Shown one piece after another: positions 26,648-35,835 of a stretch of DNA of 37,224 nt. The notes below the pieces were generated by a model that saw only the letters and a list, made by a program, of their open reading frames with translations, was not told where the DNA came from and did not search any database. A program made the position numbers and the translations under genes. Source of the DNA: Chitinophaga pinensis (GTDB lineage Bacteria > Bacteroidota > Bacteroidia > NS11-12g > UBA955); NCBI GenBank assembly GCA_945860565.1, contig CAMAQS010000014.1, positions 1 through 37,224 on the forward strand. The letters run 5' to 3'. Position 1 is the first letter of the stretch. The number at the start of each line of letters is the position of its first letter.

Positions 26648-27994
26648 ATGGACGCAGGCCCGCAACTAAACAACATAACTTTATTGGGGATTTTTAACCC
26701 AATTTCAGCAAGCGATATACCGATTATTATAGGGACTTCCATTTGGATGATTGTCTGTTTGCTTATCTCAGCAATATCGTCCGCAAGTGAAAATGCCTTT
26801 TTCTCACACAAAGAAAGTGATCTTGAAGAATTATCCGAGCGAAACTCTCGGACGGATGTAGCCATTCTTAAACTTTTGTCAAATCCCAAACGGTTATTGG
26901 CAACCTTATTGTTAATGAACAGTTTAATTAACATTGCCTTTATTATTAGTTCACTATTTTTATTCGATAAACTTCTAAATAGTGCTGACTTTCCTTTGGT
27001 AAAGTTATTGCTAGATACCGTTTTGGTGACTTTGGTTATCTTGATATTTGGTGAAGTTGTGCCAAAGGTTTATGCTACCCAAAACTACAAAAAAACAGCG
27101 CAAACACTCGTATTTGTCATTCGTTCATTTGTTTGGTTGTTGTGGCCATTTACCACCATCTTAGAAAAATTAGCCAATGTGTTAGAAAGGAAAACCAAAG
27201 TTACAGGACCAAATATAACCACTGAGGAACTTTCACAGGCAATTGAACTTACAGCAGATAAAGATGATGCAACCCAAGAAAAAGAAATTCTTAAGGGCAT
27301 TGTGAATATGTCAAATATTCAAGTTAAACAAATTATGCGCTCTCGAATGGATGTTATTGCGGTTCCCGTTAGTCAATCTTTTCATGAAATTTTAAAAATA
27401 ATTCGACATAACGGGTATTCTAGAATGCCTGTTTATAAAGAGACTTTGGATCAAGTTATTGGTGTTTTGAACGTAAAGTCTTTGTTACCTCACCTCCAAG
27501 AAAGCGACACATTCAACTGGCAAGCAGTGATTTATCCTCCCTATTTTGTGCCTGAGAATAAATCAATCGATGACCTTTTACATGAATTACAACAAAAACG
27601 ACTACACATGGCAATTGTTGTAGATGAATTTGGTGGTACATCAGGTTTGGTTACATTCGAAGATCTTCTTGAAGAAGTGTTTGGCGAACTCAATGACGAG
27701 TTTGATGACCATACCACCGATTTTTCCCAAATTGATGAACTGACATATATATTTGAGGGAAAAACATTGATTGTAGATTTCTTGCGTGAAATTGAATTGC
27801 CCCTGGACTACTTTGAAGACCTAGAATTAGAATCTGATACACTTGCAGGTTTGTTAACAGAGCAGTTGGCGAAAATTCCAAAACGTGGCGAGAAAATAAA
27901 AGTAATGGGAATTCAGTTTATTGTTGAAGCAGCCGATCCCAAAAAGGTGAAGAAGGTAAAAGTTATATTGCCACATAATGAAGAAGCTAACTAA
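26648..27994 (+). CDS. gldE: Gliding motility-associated protein GldE (CNNM/CBS-domain, hemolysin-C family)
   Basis: CNNM transmembrane domain, CBS pair (MRSRMDVIAVPVSQSF...GYSRMPVYKETLDQVIGVLNVKSL), CorC_HlyC C-terminus; located directly upstream of gldD. Confidence 0.92.
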   Translation: MDAGPQLNNITLLGIFNPISASDIPIIIGTSIWMIVCLLISAISSASENAFFSHKESDLEELSERNSRTDVAILKLLSNPKRLLATLLLMNSLINIAFIISSLFLFDKLLNSADFPLVKLLLDTVLVTLVILIFGEVVPKVYATQNYKKTAQTLVFVIRSFVWLLWPFTTILEKLANVLERKTKVTGPNITTEELSQAIELTADKDDATQEKEILKGIVNMSNIQVKQIMRSRMDVIAVPVSQSFHEILKIIRHNGYSRMPVYKETLDQVIGVLNVKSLLPHLQESDTFNWQAVIYPPYFVPENKSIDDLLHELQQKRLHMAIVVDEFGGTSGLVTFEDLLEEVFGELNDEFDDHTTDFSQIDELTYIFEGKTLIVDFLREIELPLDYFEDLELESDTLAGLLTEQLAKIPKRGEKIKVMGIQFIVEAADPKKVKKVKVILPHNEEAN

Positions 27995-28565
27995 AATTAA
28001 TCTCTCTATTCTGAGTCTAATTCTCTTGATTTCTTGTAGTGGGGATGAGAATTACGTCCCCAAGCCACATGCATACCCGAGAATGATATTTCCGGTAAAA
28101 AAATATGCCCTTTTTCATCCTAAAAATTGTCCTTTTGAATTCAAACTGCCTACTTATTCACAGGTAAGAGAAGATGGACGCAGCCGAAAACTTTTTTGGT
28201 ATAATGTGGAATTTCCAACATATCAGGCCACGCTTCATTTAACGTATTATAAATTTAATGATTGGGCTGGATTTGATTCAATGGTAGCAGATACCCGCGC
28301 ATTGGTTAATAAACACCTTCAACGTGCTGAGGACATCCTAGAAGACCCAATTGAAAATTACAACCCAAATTTACATGGTGTGATGTTCCACATTCAAGGA
28401 AACACAGCCAGCAATCTGAACTTCTATGTCACCGATAGCCTTCAACATTTTGTTCGTGGCGCCTTATATTTTAACGAACAAACGGAAAATGACTCTATTT
28501 TACCCGTGTATCATTTTTTGCAAAAAGACGTAGAACAACTTCTTAAAACATTTAAATACAAGTAA
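27978..28565 (+). CDS. gldD: Gliding motility lipoprotein GldD
   Basis: Lipobox LISC; YVPKPHAYPRMIFPVKKYALFHPKNCPFEFKLPTYSQV is GldD-like; 17-bp overlap with gldE. Confidence 0.94.
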   Translation: MKKLTKINLSILSLILLISCSGDENYVPKPHAYPRMIFPVKKYALFHPKNCPFEFKLPTYSQVREDGRSRKLFWYNVEFPTYQATLHLTYYKFNDWAGFDSMVADTRALVNKHLQRAEDILEDPIENYNPNLHGVMFHIQGNTASNLNFYVTDSLQHFVRGALYFNEQTENDSILPVYHFLQKDVEQLLKTFKYK

Positions 28566-28567
28566 TT

Positions 28568-30475
28568 GTGAGAATATATTTAAAATTAGTGCCCTTGGTT
28601 TTGGTGGTTTTTGCAAATTGTGCAACGGCACAAACCAAACCCAAATGTCAAAAATTGCAAGATGATGCCTACGGGGCATATCAAATTCAGGAATTTGAAA
28701 TAGCCTTAAAATTGGTAAAAAAGGCCATAAAATGTGATCCTAGTGTCTCAACAGCCTATTCATTGCAGGCCATTATTTACGAAACCATGAACGACAGCAA
28801 TAATGCCGTTACTGCATATCAAAAATGCATTGAAACAGACTCGTTATACCAAGCAAATTATTACTATTACGCCAATTATTTGTTTCGACTTAAACGCTAT
28901 AACGAAGCTCTCGTGGCTTTGGATGGATATCAGAAAGCCCCAAAAATTTCAGGATATAAAGCCAATCGAGATGCCGCGTCACAGGTTATGGCCGACAAAG
29001 CCACTCGATTAAAAGCCTCCATTGAGATGGCTGCAAAGTCTAACTTTGATGTTAGTGCCTTAAATATTTCTAATATGGGACCAATGATTAATTCATCTCA
29101 ACATGAATATTGGCCGGGCATGCCAATTAATGGACAGACATTCGTGTTTACGAGGTTGGTGAATAGTCAAGAAGATTTTTATTTTTCAAAAAAAGAAGGC
29201 GAAGAATGGCAAAAAGCAAAAGCCGCACCCGGAAATATAAACACACCAGAAAATGAAGGTACCACTTCCGTTTTTATGGGACCTGATGTTGAAATTTTGT
29301 ATTATACAGTTTGTAATCAAGGCGGATTTGGAAGCTGCGATTTGTTTCACAGCAAACTTGACAAGGGACGCTGGGGTGCGAAAATGAATTTAGGAGAAAC
29401 GATTAACTCTGCATCTTGGGATGCGCAACCTTCTGTTAGTGGGGATGGCAATTTACTCATATTTGCGAGTGCTAGACCAGGTGGTTATGGAGGTAAAGAT
29501 TTATGGATGGCTAGAAAGTACAATGGTGTTTGGACAAAACCCACAAATCTTGGTCCAACTATAAATACAAGTCTCGATGAAGAAGCACCTTTTTTACATT
29601 ACGATGGCAAGACCCTTTATTTTTCTAGTGTTGGACATGCTGGTTTTGGAAATCATGATTTGTTCATCTCGCGTTTAGATGAAAACGACAAATGGTCAAA
29701 GCCAGAAAATTTAGGAAATACAGTAAATACTGAATCTGATGATGTTGGATTTTATGTGGATGCCGTCGGGGAAAAAGCGTATTTCGCTTCTGGTAGAAAA
29801 GGTGGTTATGGGGGATTGGATATCTATTCTATGAGTTTGCCTGAAAAACTCAAACCACAACCAGTAAATTATTTACTTGGTAGAGTCTTGGATAAATCTA
29901 ACAATGCGCCCATTCGGGCTCAAGTGAGATTGGTTGATTTAACCACTCAAAAACTGGTTTATCAAGACAGTGTTTTTCAGTTTTTAATTCCAATTATTCC
30001 AGGTAAAAATTATGCATTACATTCCAGTTGTCAAGGTTATTTATTTGATTCCCGTAATTTTCAACCTACGAAATCTACTTTAGAAGAACCATTTGAGGTA
30101 AACGCACTTTTAGATAAAATAACAACGGATCAAACTGTAGTGCTCAACAATATATTTTTTGATATAGATAAATTTGATATTAAGTCTGAAAGTGAAACAG
30201 AATTGCAAACCGTATTGAAATTATTGCGTGTGAATCCAAACATGAAGATAGAAATTTCAGGGCACACAGACATTACTGGGTCAGAAGAACACAACAAAAC
30301 ACTCTCGGCAAATCGTGCCAATTCCATTAAATCATATTTAGAAACCAAGGGAATTTCAGCAACAAGGTTAACCTCAAAAGGTTATGGTTCTACCAAACCA
30401 AATGCCAGCAACGACACTGAAGAAGGCAGGGCATTAAACAGAAGAATAGAAATCAAAATACTTAAAATTAATTAA
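28568..30475 (+). CDS. OmpA-family protein with TPR, PD40/WD40 propeller and CRD-like domain (PorE-like architecture)
   Basis: N-terminal TPRs; repeated PD40 blades (PSVSGDGNLLIFASARPGGYGGKDLWMAR, LHYDGKTLYFSSVGHAGFGNHDLFISR, GEKAYFASGRKGGYGGLDIYSM); CRD-like LLGRVLDKSNNAPIRAQVRLVD; OmpA_C ISGHTDITGSEEHNKTLSANRANSIKSYL. GTG start. Confidence 0.88.
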   Translation: MRIYLKLVPLVLVVFANCATAQTKPKCQKLQDDAYGAYQIQEFEIALKLVKKAIKCDPSVSTAYSLQAIIYETMNDSNNAVTAYQKCIETDSLYQANYYYYANYLFRLKRYNEALVALDGYQKAPKISGYKANRDAASQVMADKATRLKASIEMAAKSNFDVSALNISNMGPMINSSQHEYWPGMPINGQTFVFTRLVNSQEDFYFSKKEGEEWQKAKAAPGNINTPENEGTTSVFMGPDVEILYYTVCNQGGFGSCDLFHSKLDKGRWGAKMNLGETINSASWDAQPSVSGDGNLLIFASARPGGYGGKDLWMARKYNGVWTKPTNLGPTINTSLDEEAPFLHYDGKTLYFSSVGHAGFGNHDLFISRLDENDKWSKPENLGNTVNTESDDVGFYVDAVGEKAYFASGRKGGYGGLDIYSMSLPEKLKPQPVNYLLGRVLDKSNNAPIRAQVRLVDLTTQKLVYQDSVFQFLIPIIPGKNYALHSSCQGYLFDSRNFQPTKSTLEEPFEVNALLDKITTDQTVVLNNIFFDIDKFDIKSESETELQTVLKLLRVNPNMKIEISGHTDITGSEEHNKTLSANRANSIKSYLETKGISATRLTSKGYGSTKPNASNDTEEGRALNRRIEIKILKIN

Positions 30476-30501
30476 AATCCCAAATAAAAGCGACCAATCT
30501 C

Positions 30502-31224
30502 ATGGATAAACTGACAGAAAACGAGCGCAAAAGAATAGAAAAGGCATTTGCAAAAACCGAATGGCCTAGTATAGCAAGTACCATGAGTTGGGGTATTTTT
30601 AAAATCATGGCCGAATTTGTTGAGGGATATGATAAATTGGCCCGCATTGGACCCTGTGTTTCCATATTTGGTTCTGCCCGCACACAACCAGGGCACCCAC
30701 ATTACGAACTAGCGCAAAACACAGCGAAGCTTTTATCGCAAGCCGGTTGGGGAATCATTACTGGCGGAGGTCCTGGTATTATGGAGGCAGCAAATAAAGG
30801 CGCTAGGGAAGGGGGGTCGGCTTCTGTTGGATTAAATATCAATTTGCCTTTTGAAGCTACCAACAATCAATACCAAGACAATGATAAAAGACTCAATTTC
30901 GATTACTTTTTTGTGAGGAAACTGATGTTCCTAAAATATTCCCAAGGGATCATTGTTATGCCCGGTGGTGTAGGTACTTTAGATGAACTTTTTGAGGCAT
31001 TAACGTTAGTGCAAACAGACAAACGCGCAAAATTCCCCATTGTTTTGGTGGATAGTTCATTTTGGAATCCTCTTTTAGATTGGATAAAACTAACCCTTAT
31101 CCATCAAGAGCAATATGTGAGTCCCGAAGATTTAGAATTATTTACTGTTGTAGACAATGCAAATGAAGCCGTAGACGTGATTCTTAGTTTCTATGAAAAA
31201 TATTCAATGAAACCTAACTTTTAA
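30502..31224 (+). CDS. LOG-family (TIGR00730) Rossmann-fold nucleotide hydrolase
   Basis: VSIFGSART, GWGIITGGGPGIMEAANKGA, VMPGGVGTLDELFEALTLVQT. Confidence 0.94.
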   Translation: MDKLTENERKRIEKAFAKTEWPSIASTMSWGIFKIMAEFVEGYDKLARIGPCVSIFGSARTQPGHPHYELAQNTAKLLSQAGWGIITGGGPGIMEAANKGAREGGSASVGLNINLPFEATNNQYQDNDKRLNFDYFFVRKLMFLKYSQGIIVMPGGVGTLDELFEALTLVQTDKRAKFPIVLVDSSFWNPLLDWIKLTLIHQEQYVSPEDLELFTVVDNANEAVDVILSFYEKYSMKPNF

Positions 31225-31233
31225 TTGAATCTG

Positions 31234-32178
31234 TTAGTGATCACAATGTTCTAATTCAAATTGGGGCGATTGTGTAATGGGTTTTTCGTCGTTTAGAGAG
31301 TAGGGTAGATTTGGCTCACCCGCCAAAATCCATGCGGTATACCAGCAATTGGAAACCATTTTAATGGCAGAAATAAAGCGTTGTTCTACAACCGCATTTA
31401 GTCTTTTGTGATACATTGCAATAAATTCTTCACTGTATGTTTTTGAAATTATTTTGCCATTTTGCACGTATTGCTGCTGTTTTTGGATGTCGAGATTTTC
31501 CTTTACCCATTTTTCCGCTTCTAGTGTTAATGGTAAACAAGAATGACTTTCTTCAATAAACTTCCAAATACTATCAAGTGGAGATTCGAGATAATGAGGG
31601 CTTTCCATGCTGAATAAGATGGTGTCCATAAATAATTTTGGAACCAAAGTTTCCCAAAGGCCATGTATGCCTTTCTGATTGGTCAATTGGCCATTGTAAT
31701 TTTTAGTGGTGTGCAAAGGAACATGTGCATCGGCAACGTAATGCCCCAAATCCGCTGCAATTTTTAAAATCAACATTGTATCAGAAGCTTTAAAGGCATT
31801 TTTTAAATGGTGAATTTTAAAGAAAATATTCCAAGGCAATGAACCGAACTTCCGAATTTGATCGGCTGAATAATGGATGTTTAATGAGTCCCATCTTTGA
31901 GGGATACTGTCAATGGGCAAACAAAATTCGTGGTAATCTTCTAAATCAATGAAATGTTTGCCTGCTTCATTTGTGTCTATATAACGCCTTGAATCTGGAT
32001 CAGTCGCGTGATGGGTCAAAAAGTCGATGTGGTGTCTAAAGAAACCAAACATGGGCTCTGGCAACAATAAACAGGCCCGTCTATTAATTTGACGATGTGG
32101 CTCAAAACCCCAACTGATTAATCCCAGCGCTGCCAGAATTAAAACACTCATTTTAGGTATGTTTTTAAGTGACCACAT
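31234..32178 (-). CDS. Zinc-dependent phospholipase C / S1-P1 nuclease-like exported protein
   Basis: Signal peptide; SWGFEPHRQINRRA, HFIDLEDYH, DLGHYVADAHVPLHTTKNYNGQLTNQKGIHGLWE metal-ligand pattern. ATG 32178 preferred to TTG 32193. Confidence 0.85.
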   Translation of the reverse strand: MWSLKNIPKMSVLILAALGLISWGFEPHRQINRRACLLLPEPMFGFFRHHIDFLTHHATDPDSRRYIDTNEAGKHFIDLEDYHEFCLPIDSIPQRWDSLNIHYSADQIRKFGSLPWNIFFKIHHLKNAFKASDTMLILKIAADLGHYVADAHVPLHTTKNYNGQLTNQKGIHGLWETLVPKLFMDTILFSMESPHYLESPLDSIWKFIEESHSCLPLTLEAEKWVKENLDIQKQQQYVQNGKIISKTYSEEFIAMYHKRLNAVVEQRFISAIKMVSNCWYTAWILAGEPNLPYSLNDEKPITQSPQFELEHCDH

Positions 32179-32193
32179 TTTTAAGTTCCGCAA

Positions 32194-32922
32194 TTAATCT
32201 ATGGTCATTCTCGATAAATACATCTGTATGGTATTTTGTAAGCCATGATACAATGCATCACACACCAATGCATGTCCTATAGAAACCTCCAATAAATTCG
32301 GGATGTGTTTTGTGAAATAATGAATGTTATTTAAGTCTAAATCGTGGCCGGCATTTAATCCAATATCGCATTTTACAGCTTCTTCAGCGGTTTTTATATA
32401 TGGAAGGATGGCTTTTTCCGGCGATTCATCGTATTCTTTGGCGTACGATTCAGTGTATAATTCAATTCTGTCGGCTCCAGTCTTTTTTGCCCAAATTACC
32501 ATTTCGGGATTAGGCTCTAAAAATAAACTTACCCGGGCACCGCAAGTTTTAATTTCTGCAATAACCTCAATAAGGAAATACAAATGCCGTTTTGCATCCC
32601 AACCTGCATTTGAGGTAATGGCATCGGGCGGATCTGGAACTAAGGTAACTTGCTGTGGTTTCACTGCCAGAACCAATTCAATAAAATCTCTTGAAGGATA
32701 ACCTTCAATGTTAAACTCAGTACGCACGGATTTACTCAAATCTAGAACGTCCTGATATCGAATGTGTCTTTCATCCGGACGCGGATGCACAGTTATGCCT
32801 TCGGCACCAAACAATTCACAGTCTTTGGCAACCGCTAAAATGTTGGGATTGTTGCCACCACGGGCATTGCGAATGGTCGCAAATTTATTGATGTTTACGC
32901 TGAGATTGGTGTGACGTTTCAT
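32194..32922 (-). CDS. pdxJ: Pyridoxine 5'-phosphate synthase PdxJ
   Basis: LSVNINKFATIRNARGG, ITVHPRPDERHI, QVTLVPDPPDAITSNAGWD, VSLFLEPNPEMV, LNAGHDLDLNNI, VSIGHALVCDALYHGL. Confidence 0.97.
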   Translation of the reverse strand: MKRHTNLSVNINKFATIRNARGGNNPNILAVAKDCELFGAEGITVHPRPDERHIRYQDVLDLSKSVRTEFNIEGYPSRDFIELVLAVKPQQVTLVPDPPDAITSNAGWDAKRHLYFLIEVIAEIKTCGARVSLFLEPNPEMVIWAKKTGADRIELYTESYAKEYDESPEKAILPYIKTAEEAVKCDIGLNAGHDLDLNNIHYFTKHIPNLLEVSIGHALVCDALYHGLQNTIQMYLSRMTID

Positions 32923-34769
32923 TGTAGAATAAGTTGAACAAAAATACGGTGATTTGGTTGGCCAAGTTGACCGAGGGGCTCGATTTTTTTAAGTTGTGAG
33001 GCCATAATTTGAAATTTAAGGTGAGAATTGATTTCATAATTGGCATTCACTGAATAGAATACACCATTGTCTGAAAATACCCCCAATTGAATTCTGTTTG
33101 TAAAAGATGGAATGGTAGTATAAAGTATGTTTTCGTTGCCGCGAAATTGACCAAAATAGAAACCAACTTTTGCGATTTTCGCTATGGAATAATTAAACTT
33201 TATCGTATTTAGACTTCCCCAATTTTGAGCATCTTCTTCTTTTCTCTGCAAACATTGAATGTGAACCAACAAATTTGGCAACGGTGATATGTGCCAGGTT
33301 AAGACCATGTCATGGCTAATCCTTTCGCTTCTCACAGTTTGTTGAATGCGGAAACCTAGATTGTCTTTTTTGTTAAATTGGTGTTTCCAAACCAAACCTG
33401 TATACCTTTCTTGTTTTTCAAGTTTGTCACCGATTAATGGGTGAATCGGAGTGGAAAGTCCTCCTCTAATGAGAAGTTCATTCCTTGAATTTAAGTTCCA
33501 GTCAAATCCTATATCCAAAATACTACGGTTAATTTCATCGTATTTAAAAACAGACAACTCTGGCGAATAATAATCCGTTTGAATTCTTTGATAACGCACG
33601 CCGAATGATACTTCTTTACTTAGACTCCATAGGCCTGAAAGATAGATTGCCCATTTCAACTCATCATTTATTGCGGCATTTGCGATAATTCTACCATCTA
33701 AAAATGAGTTTGTAGTAAAAGACATTTCCAAAAGTGAAAAGTTATTTTTCGGGGATTTTGATGTATGAAATTTAGGGATTTTTGTGTGGTAAAAATATCC
33801 CCCAAGAAAAAGAGACCCGATTTTTAAGTTTCGTGAATTTGAAATGGCGGTTTGAATAAGGGCATTGTTGTTCTTGCGTGATTTTTCTAATTCTGAAACG
33901 TGATTTCCCCCAAAAATTTGTCTTAAAAATACCAATCCCGAATCTTGAATCTCGCTATCAAATTGATGATAACCTAAGCTGTAACTTGTTTTGCTCTTTC
34001 GGTGGTTGTATTCAGTTGAAATTCCCCAATACCCATTGTCTTCGTTCCAGCCACTGTGAGAAATGCTTTCTTGAATGCCGTGAGACCAGCTTTCTAAGGC
34101 ATAACGTCGTCCCACTGGGAAAGGTGCAGCAACGACCAAACCTTGATTGTTTGACAAAAAATACCGTCCTATGGTAAGATTTTGCAATTTGTTTAAATGC
34201 TTAATTTGTAAGCTATATGAATAAAAATCTATGCCTTTTTCATAGGCGTCCGTTTGAAAGCTACAGCCTATTTTCCCAATTTGAGGGATGTTGAATGTAT
34301 ATTTTAAGTAATAAGCTGGAAAATCCAACAATGGATTTAATTGGGATTGTGTTCCAAGAATCAAATGGTGTTTGTTTTTTCCATGCAGTGCCTGATTTAA
34401 AATATCTTTAAGAGACTGTTTGGTAGAGACACCAAAATCGATGCGGTTGCGAATTTCGCGAATCATTTCAAGATCTATCGATAAACGTTGCAGTTCAATC
34501 AAGTGTAAAAAGGGGCCAAATTTTTGCCTATAAGACAGAATTTCAAGAATTTCTGAGGATTTAAAAATCCCCAAAGATTCAAAATCCTCAAAGTTTAACT
34601 GATTTATTTTTATCTGTGTAGCAGAAGATTCTACTTTTTCGGGTAGTAAATCTGTAATTTGGGTGTTGATGTTTATATTGAGTTCACTGTCATCGGTTTG
34701 TCCCCTGAGTATTGTATTTAGGAGAAAACACATGAGAAGCAACCCGATTGGAAGTTTCGGATAACACAT
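32919..34769 (-). CDS. Exported helix-hairpin-helix (ComEA-like) domain fused to a predicted outer-membrane beta-barrel
   Basis: Signal peptide from MCYPKLPIGLLLMCFLLNTILRGQ; HhH region INQLNFEDFESLGIFKSSEILEILSYRQKFGPFLHLIELQRLSIDLEMIREI; remainder rich in alternating amphipathic strands ending LKFQIMASQLKK...HRIFVQLILQ. The ORF extends to 34883, but an internal ATG (34769 or 34733) fits a signal peptide better. Confidence 0.8.
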   Translation of the reverse strand: MCYPKLPIGLLLMCFLLNTILRGQTDDSELNININTQITDLLPEKVESSATQIKINQLNFEDFESLGIFKSSEILEILSYRQKFGPFLHLIELQRLSIDLEMIREIRNRIDFGVSTKQSLKDILNQALHGKNKHHLILGTQSQLNPLLDFPAYYLKYTFNIPQIGKIGCSFQTDAYEKGIDFYSYSLQIKHLNKLQNLTIGRYFLSNNQGLVVAAPFPVGRRYALESWSHGIQESISHSGWNEDNGYWGISTEYNHRKSKTSYSLGYHQFDSEIQDSGLVFLRQIFGGNHVSELEKSRKNNNALIQTAISNSRNLKIGSLFLGGYFYHTKIPKFHTSKSPKNNFSLLEMSFTTNSFLDGRIIANAAINDELKWAIYLSGLWSLSKEVSFGVRYQRIQTDYYSPELSVFKYDEINRSILDIGFDWNLNSRNELLIRGGLSTPIHPLIGDKLEKQERYTGLVWKHQFNKKDNLGFRIQQTVRSERISHDMVLTWHISPLPNLLVHIQCLQRKEEDAQNWGSLNTIKFNYSIAKIAKVGFYFGQFRGNENILYTTIPSFTNRIQLGVFSDNGVFYSVNANYEINSHLKFQIMASQLKKIEPLGQLGQPNHRIFVQLILQ

Positions 34770-35508
34770 AAATAAGACCAAAAGAAGGTTGAAAAGAAAA
34801 AAGAGAGGGGTGATAATTGGTTTTGATGCTAAAAGCCCATTGGCCTTTTTTGTAAGCCAATGCAGCATGGTATAAAAACTCACTCGAATTCAGGCCTAAA
34901 CTAGCCCATAATTCGGGAATGATTTGATAAGAAGCATTGGCCGATAGTACATAATTATTAGAATTTACGTCCATCGAAATACTACCCAAAAGGGATTCGT
35001 TCCACGAATGATTGTATGCCAATGATTGGCTAACGTGCTTAGGAATACCATGTAAACAGTAGGAAAGACTGTTTGATTTAGAAAGTTGGTAATTGGCAAA
35101 AATGCGGGTTTCGGCAGTTCGCTCTGTTTCAACAAAATGAACCAAAAATCCACCAGTTGCGCCAAATCCAACCGTTAATTTGGGATTGAACTTAAGGGCA
35201 TAATCGAAGTGTAAATTGGTATTGTTGTAATCGGGGGAGCCATTGTAATTGGCAAGAATTCTAAATCTATGTTTGCCGGTTTGCTGGGTATATTGAAATT
35301 GGGCTTGATTTAAATCAAGTCCCGAAAATTGTTTCTGTGCAATAAATCCAATTTTTTGAATATTGGTTGGCTGAAACTGTAAGGGCGAAAATGAATAGGT
35401 GGGGACGCTAAATTGAGTGATGTCGTTTCGATTGGCGAGATTTGTTTTTGCGATTTGTGCGAAAGATAATTGACAAATCAGCATTCCAAATATCGCGAAT
35501 CGTTTCAT
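34690..35508 (-). CDS. Predicted outer-membrane beta-barrel protein (PorP/SprF-like in general character)
   Basis: Signal peptide MKRFAIFGMLICQLSFAQ; strands such as KLTVGFGATGGFLVHF, TRIFANYQLSKSNSLSYCL, WAFSIKTNYHPSLFSFQPSFGLIYVL. Confidence 0.7.
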   Translation of the reverse strand: MKRFAIFGMLICQLSFAQIAKTNLANRNDITQFSVPTYSFSPLQFQPTNIQKIGFIAQKQFSGLDLNQAQFQYTQQTGKHRFRILANYNGSPDYNNTNLHFDYALKFNPKLTVGFGATGGFLVHFVETERTAETRIFANYQLSKSNSLSYCLHGIPKHVSQSLAYNHSWNESLLGSISMDVNSNNYVLSANASYQIIPELWASLGLNSSEFLYHAALAYKKGQWAFSIKTNYHPSLFSFQPSFGLIYVLSETSNRVASHVFSPKYNTQGTNR

Positions 35509-35834
35509 TCCAGCTGTTCTTTAAGTTTTAAAAGTTGTTCTTTAAAGTTTCTAAGTTCTTCTATCAAATGGAGTCGGGCGTCGGTCTGTAAAGGGTTTCG
35601 GCTTACTTTTTTTGATACGTGGGCGAGTCTCACACCCTTGTTATGTGAAAGATAGTAAATTTCTTTTAAGATTTCAATATCCTTGAGAGAGTAGATACGG
35701 TCACCTTTTTTGTTTTTCATTGGGCGTATTTGCGGGAAATTCTTTTCCCAGAACCTCAAGGTAGAGGCATTTACACCTAAAATTTCAGATACTTCACCAA
35801 TCTTGTAGTACTTTTTAATGATATCTTCTTCCAT
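35505..35834 (-). CDS. MerR-family transcriptional regulator (short)
   Basis: KKYYKIGEVSEILGVNASTLRFWEKNFPQIRPMKNKKGDRIYSLKDIEILKEIYYL. Confidence 0.93.
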   Translation of the reverse strand: MEEDIIKKYYKIGEVSEILGVNASTLRFWEKNFPQIRPMKNKKGDRIYSLKDIEILKEIYYLSHNKGVRLAHVSKKVSRNPLQTDARLHLIEELRNFKEQLLKLKEQLE

Positions 35835-35835
35835 A

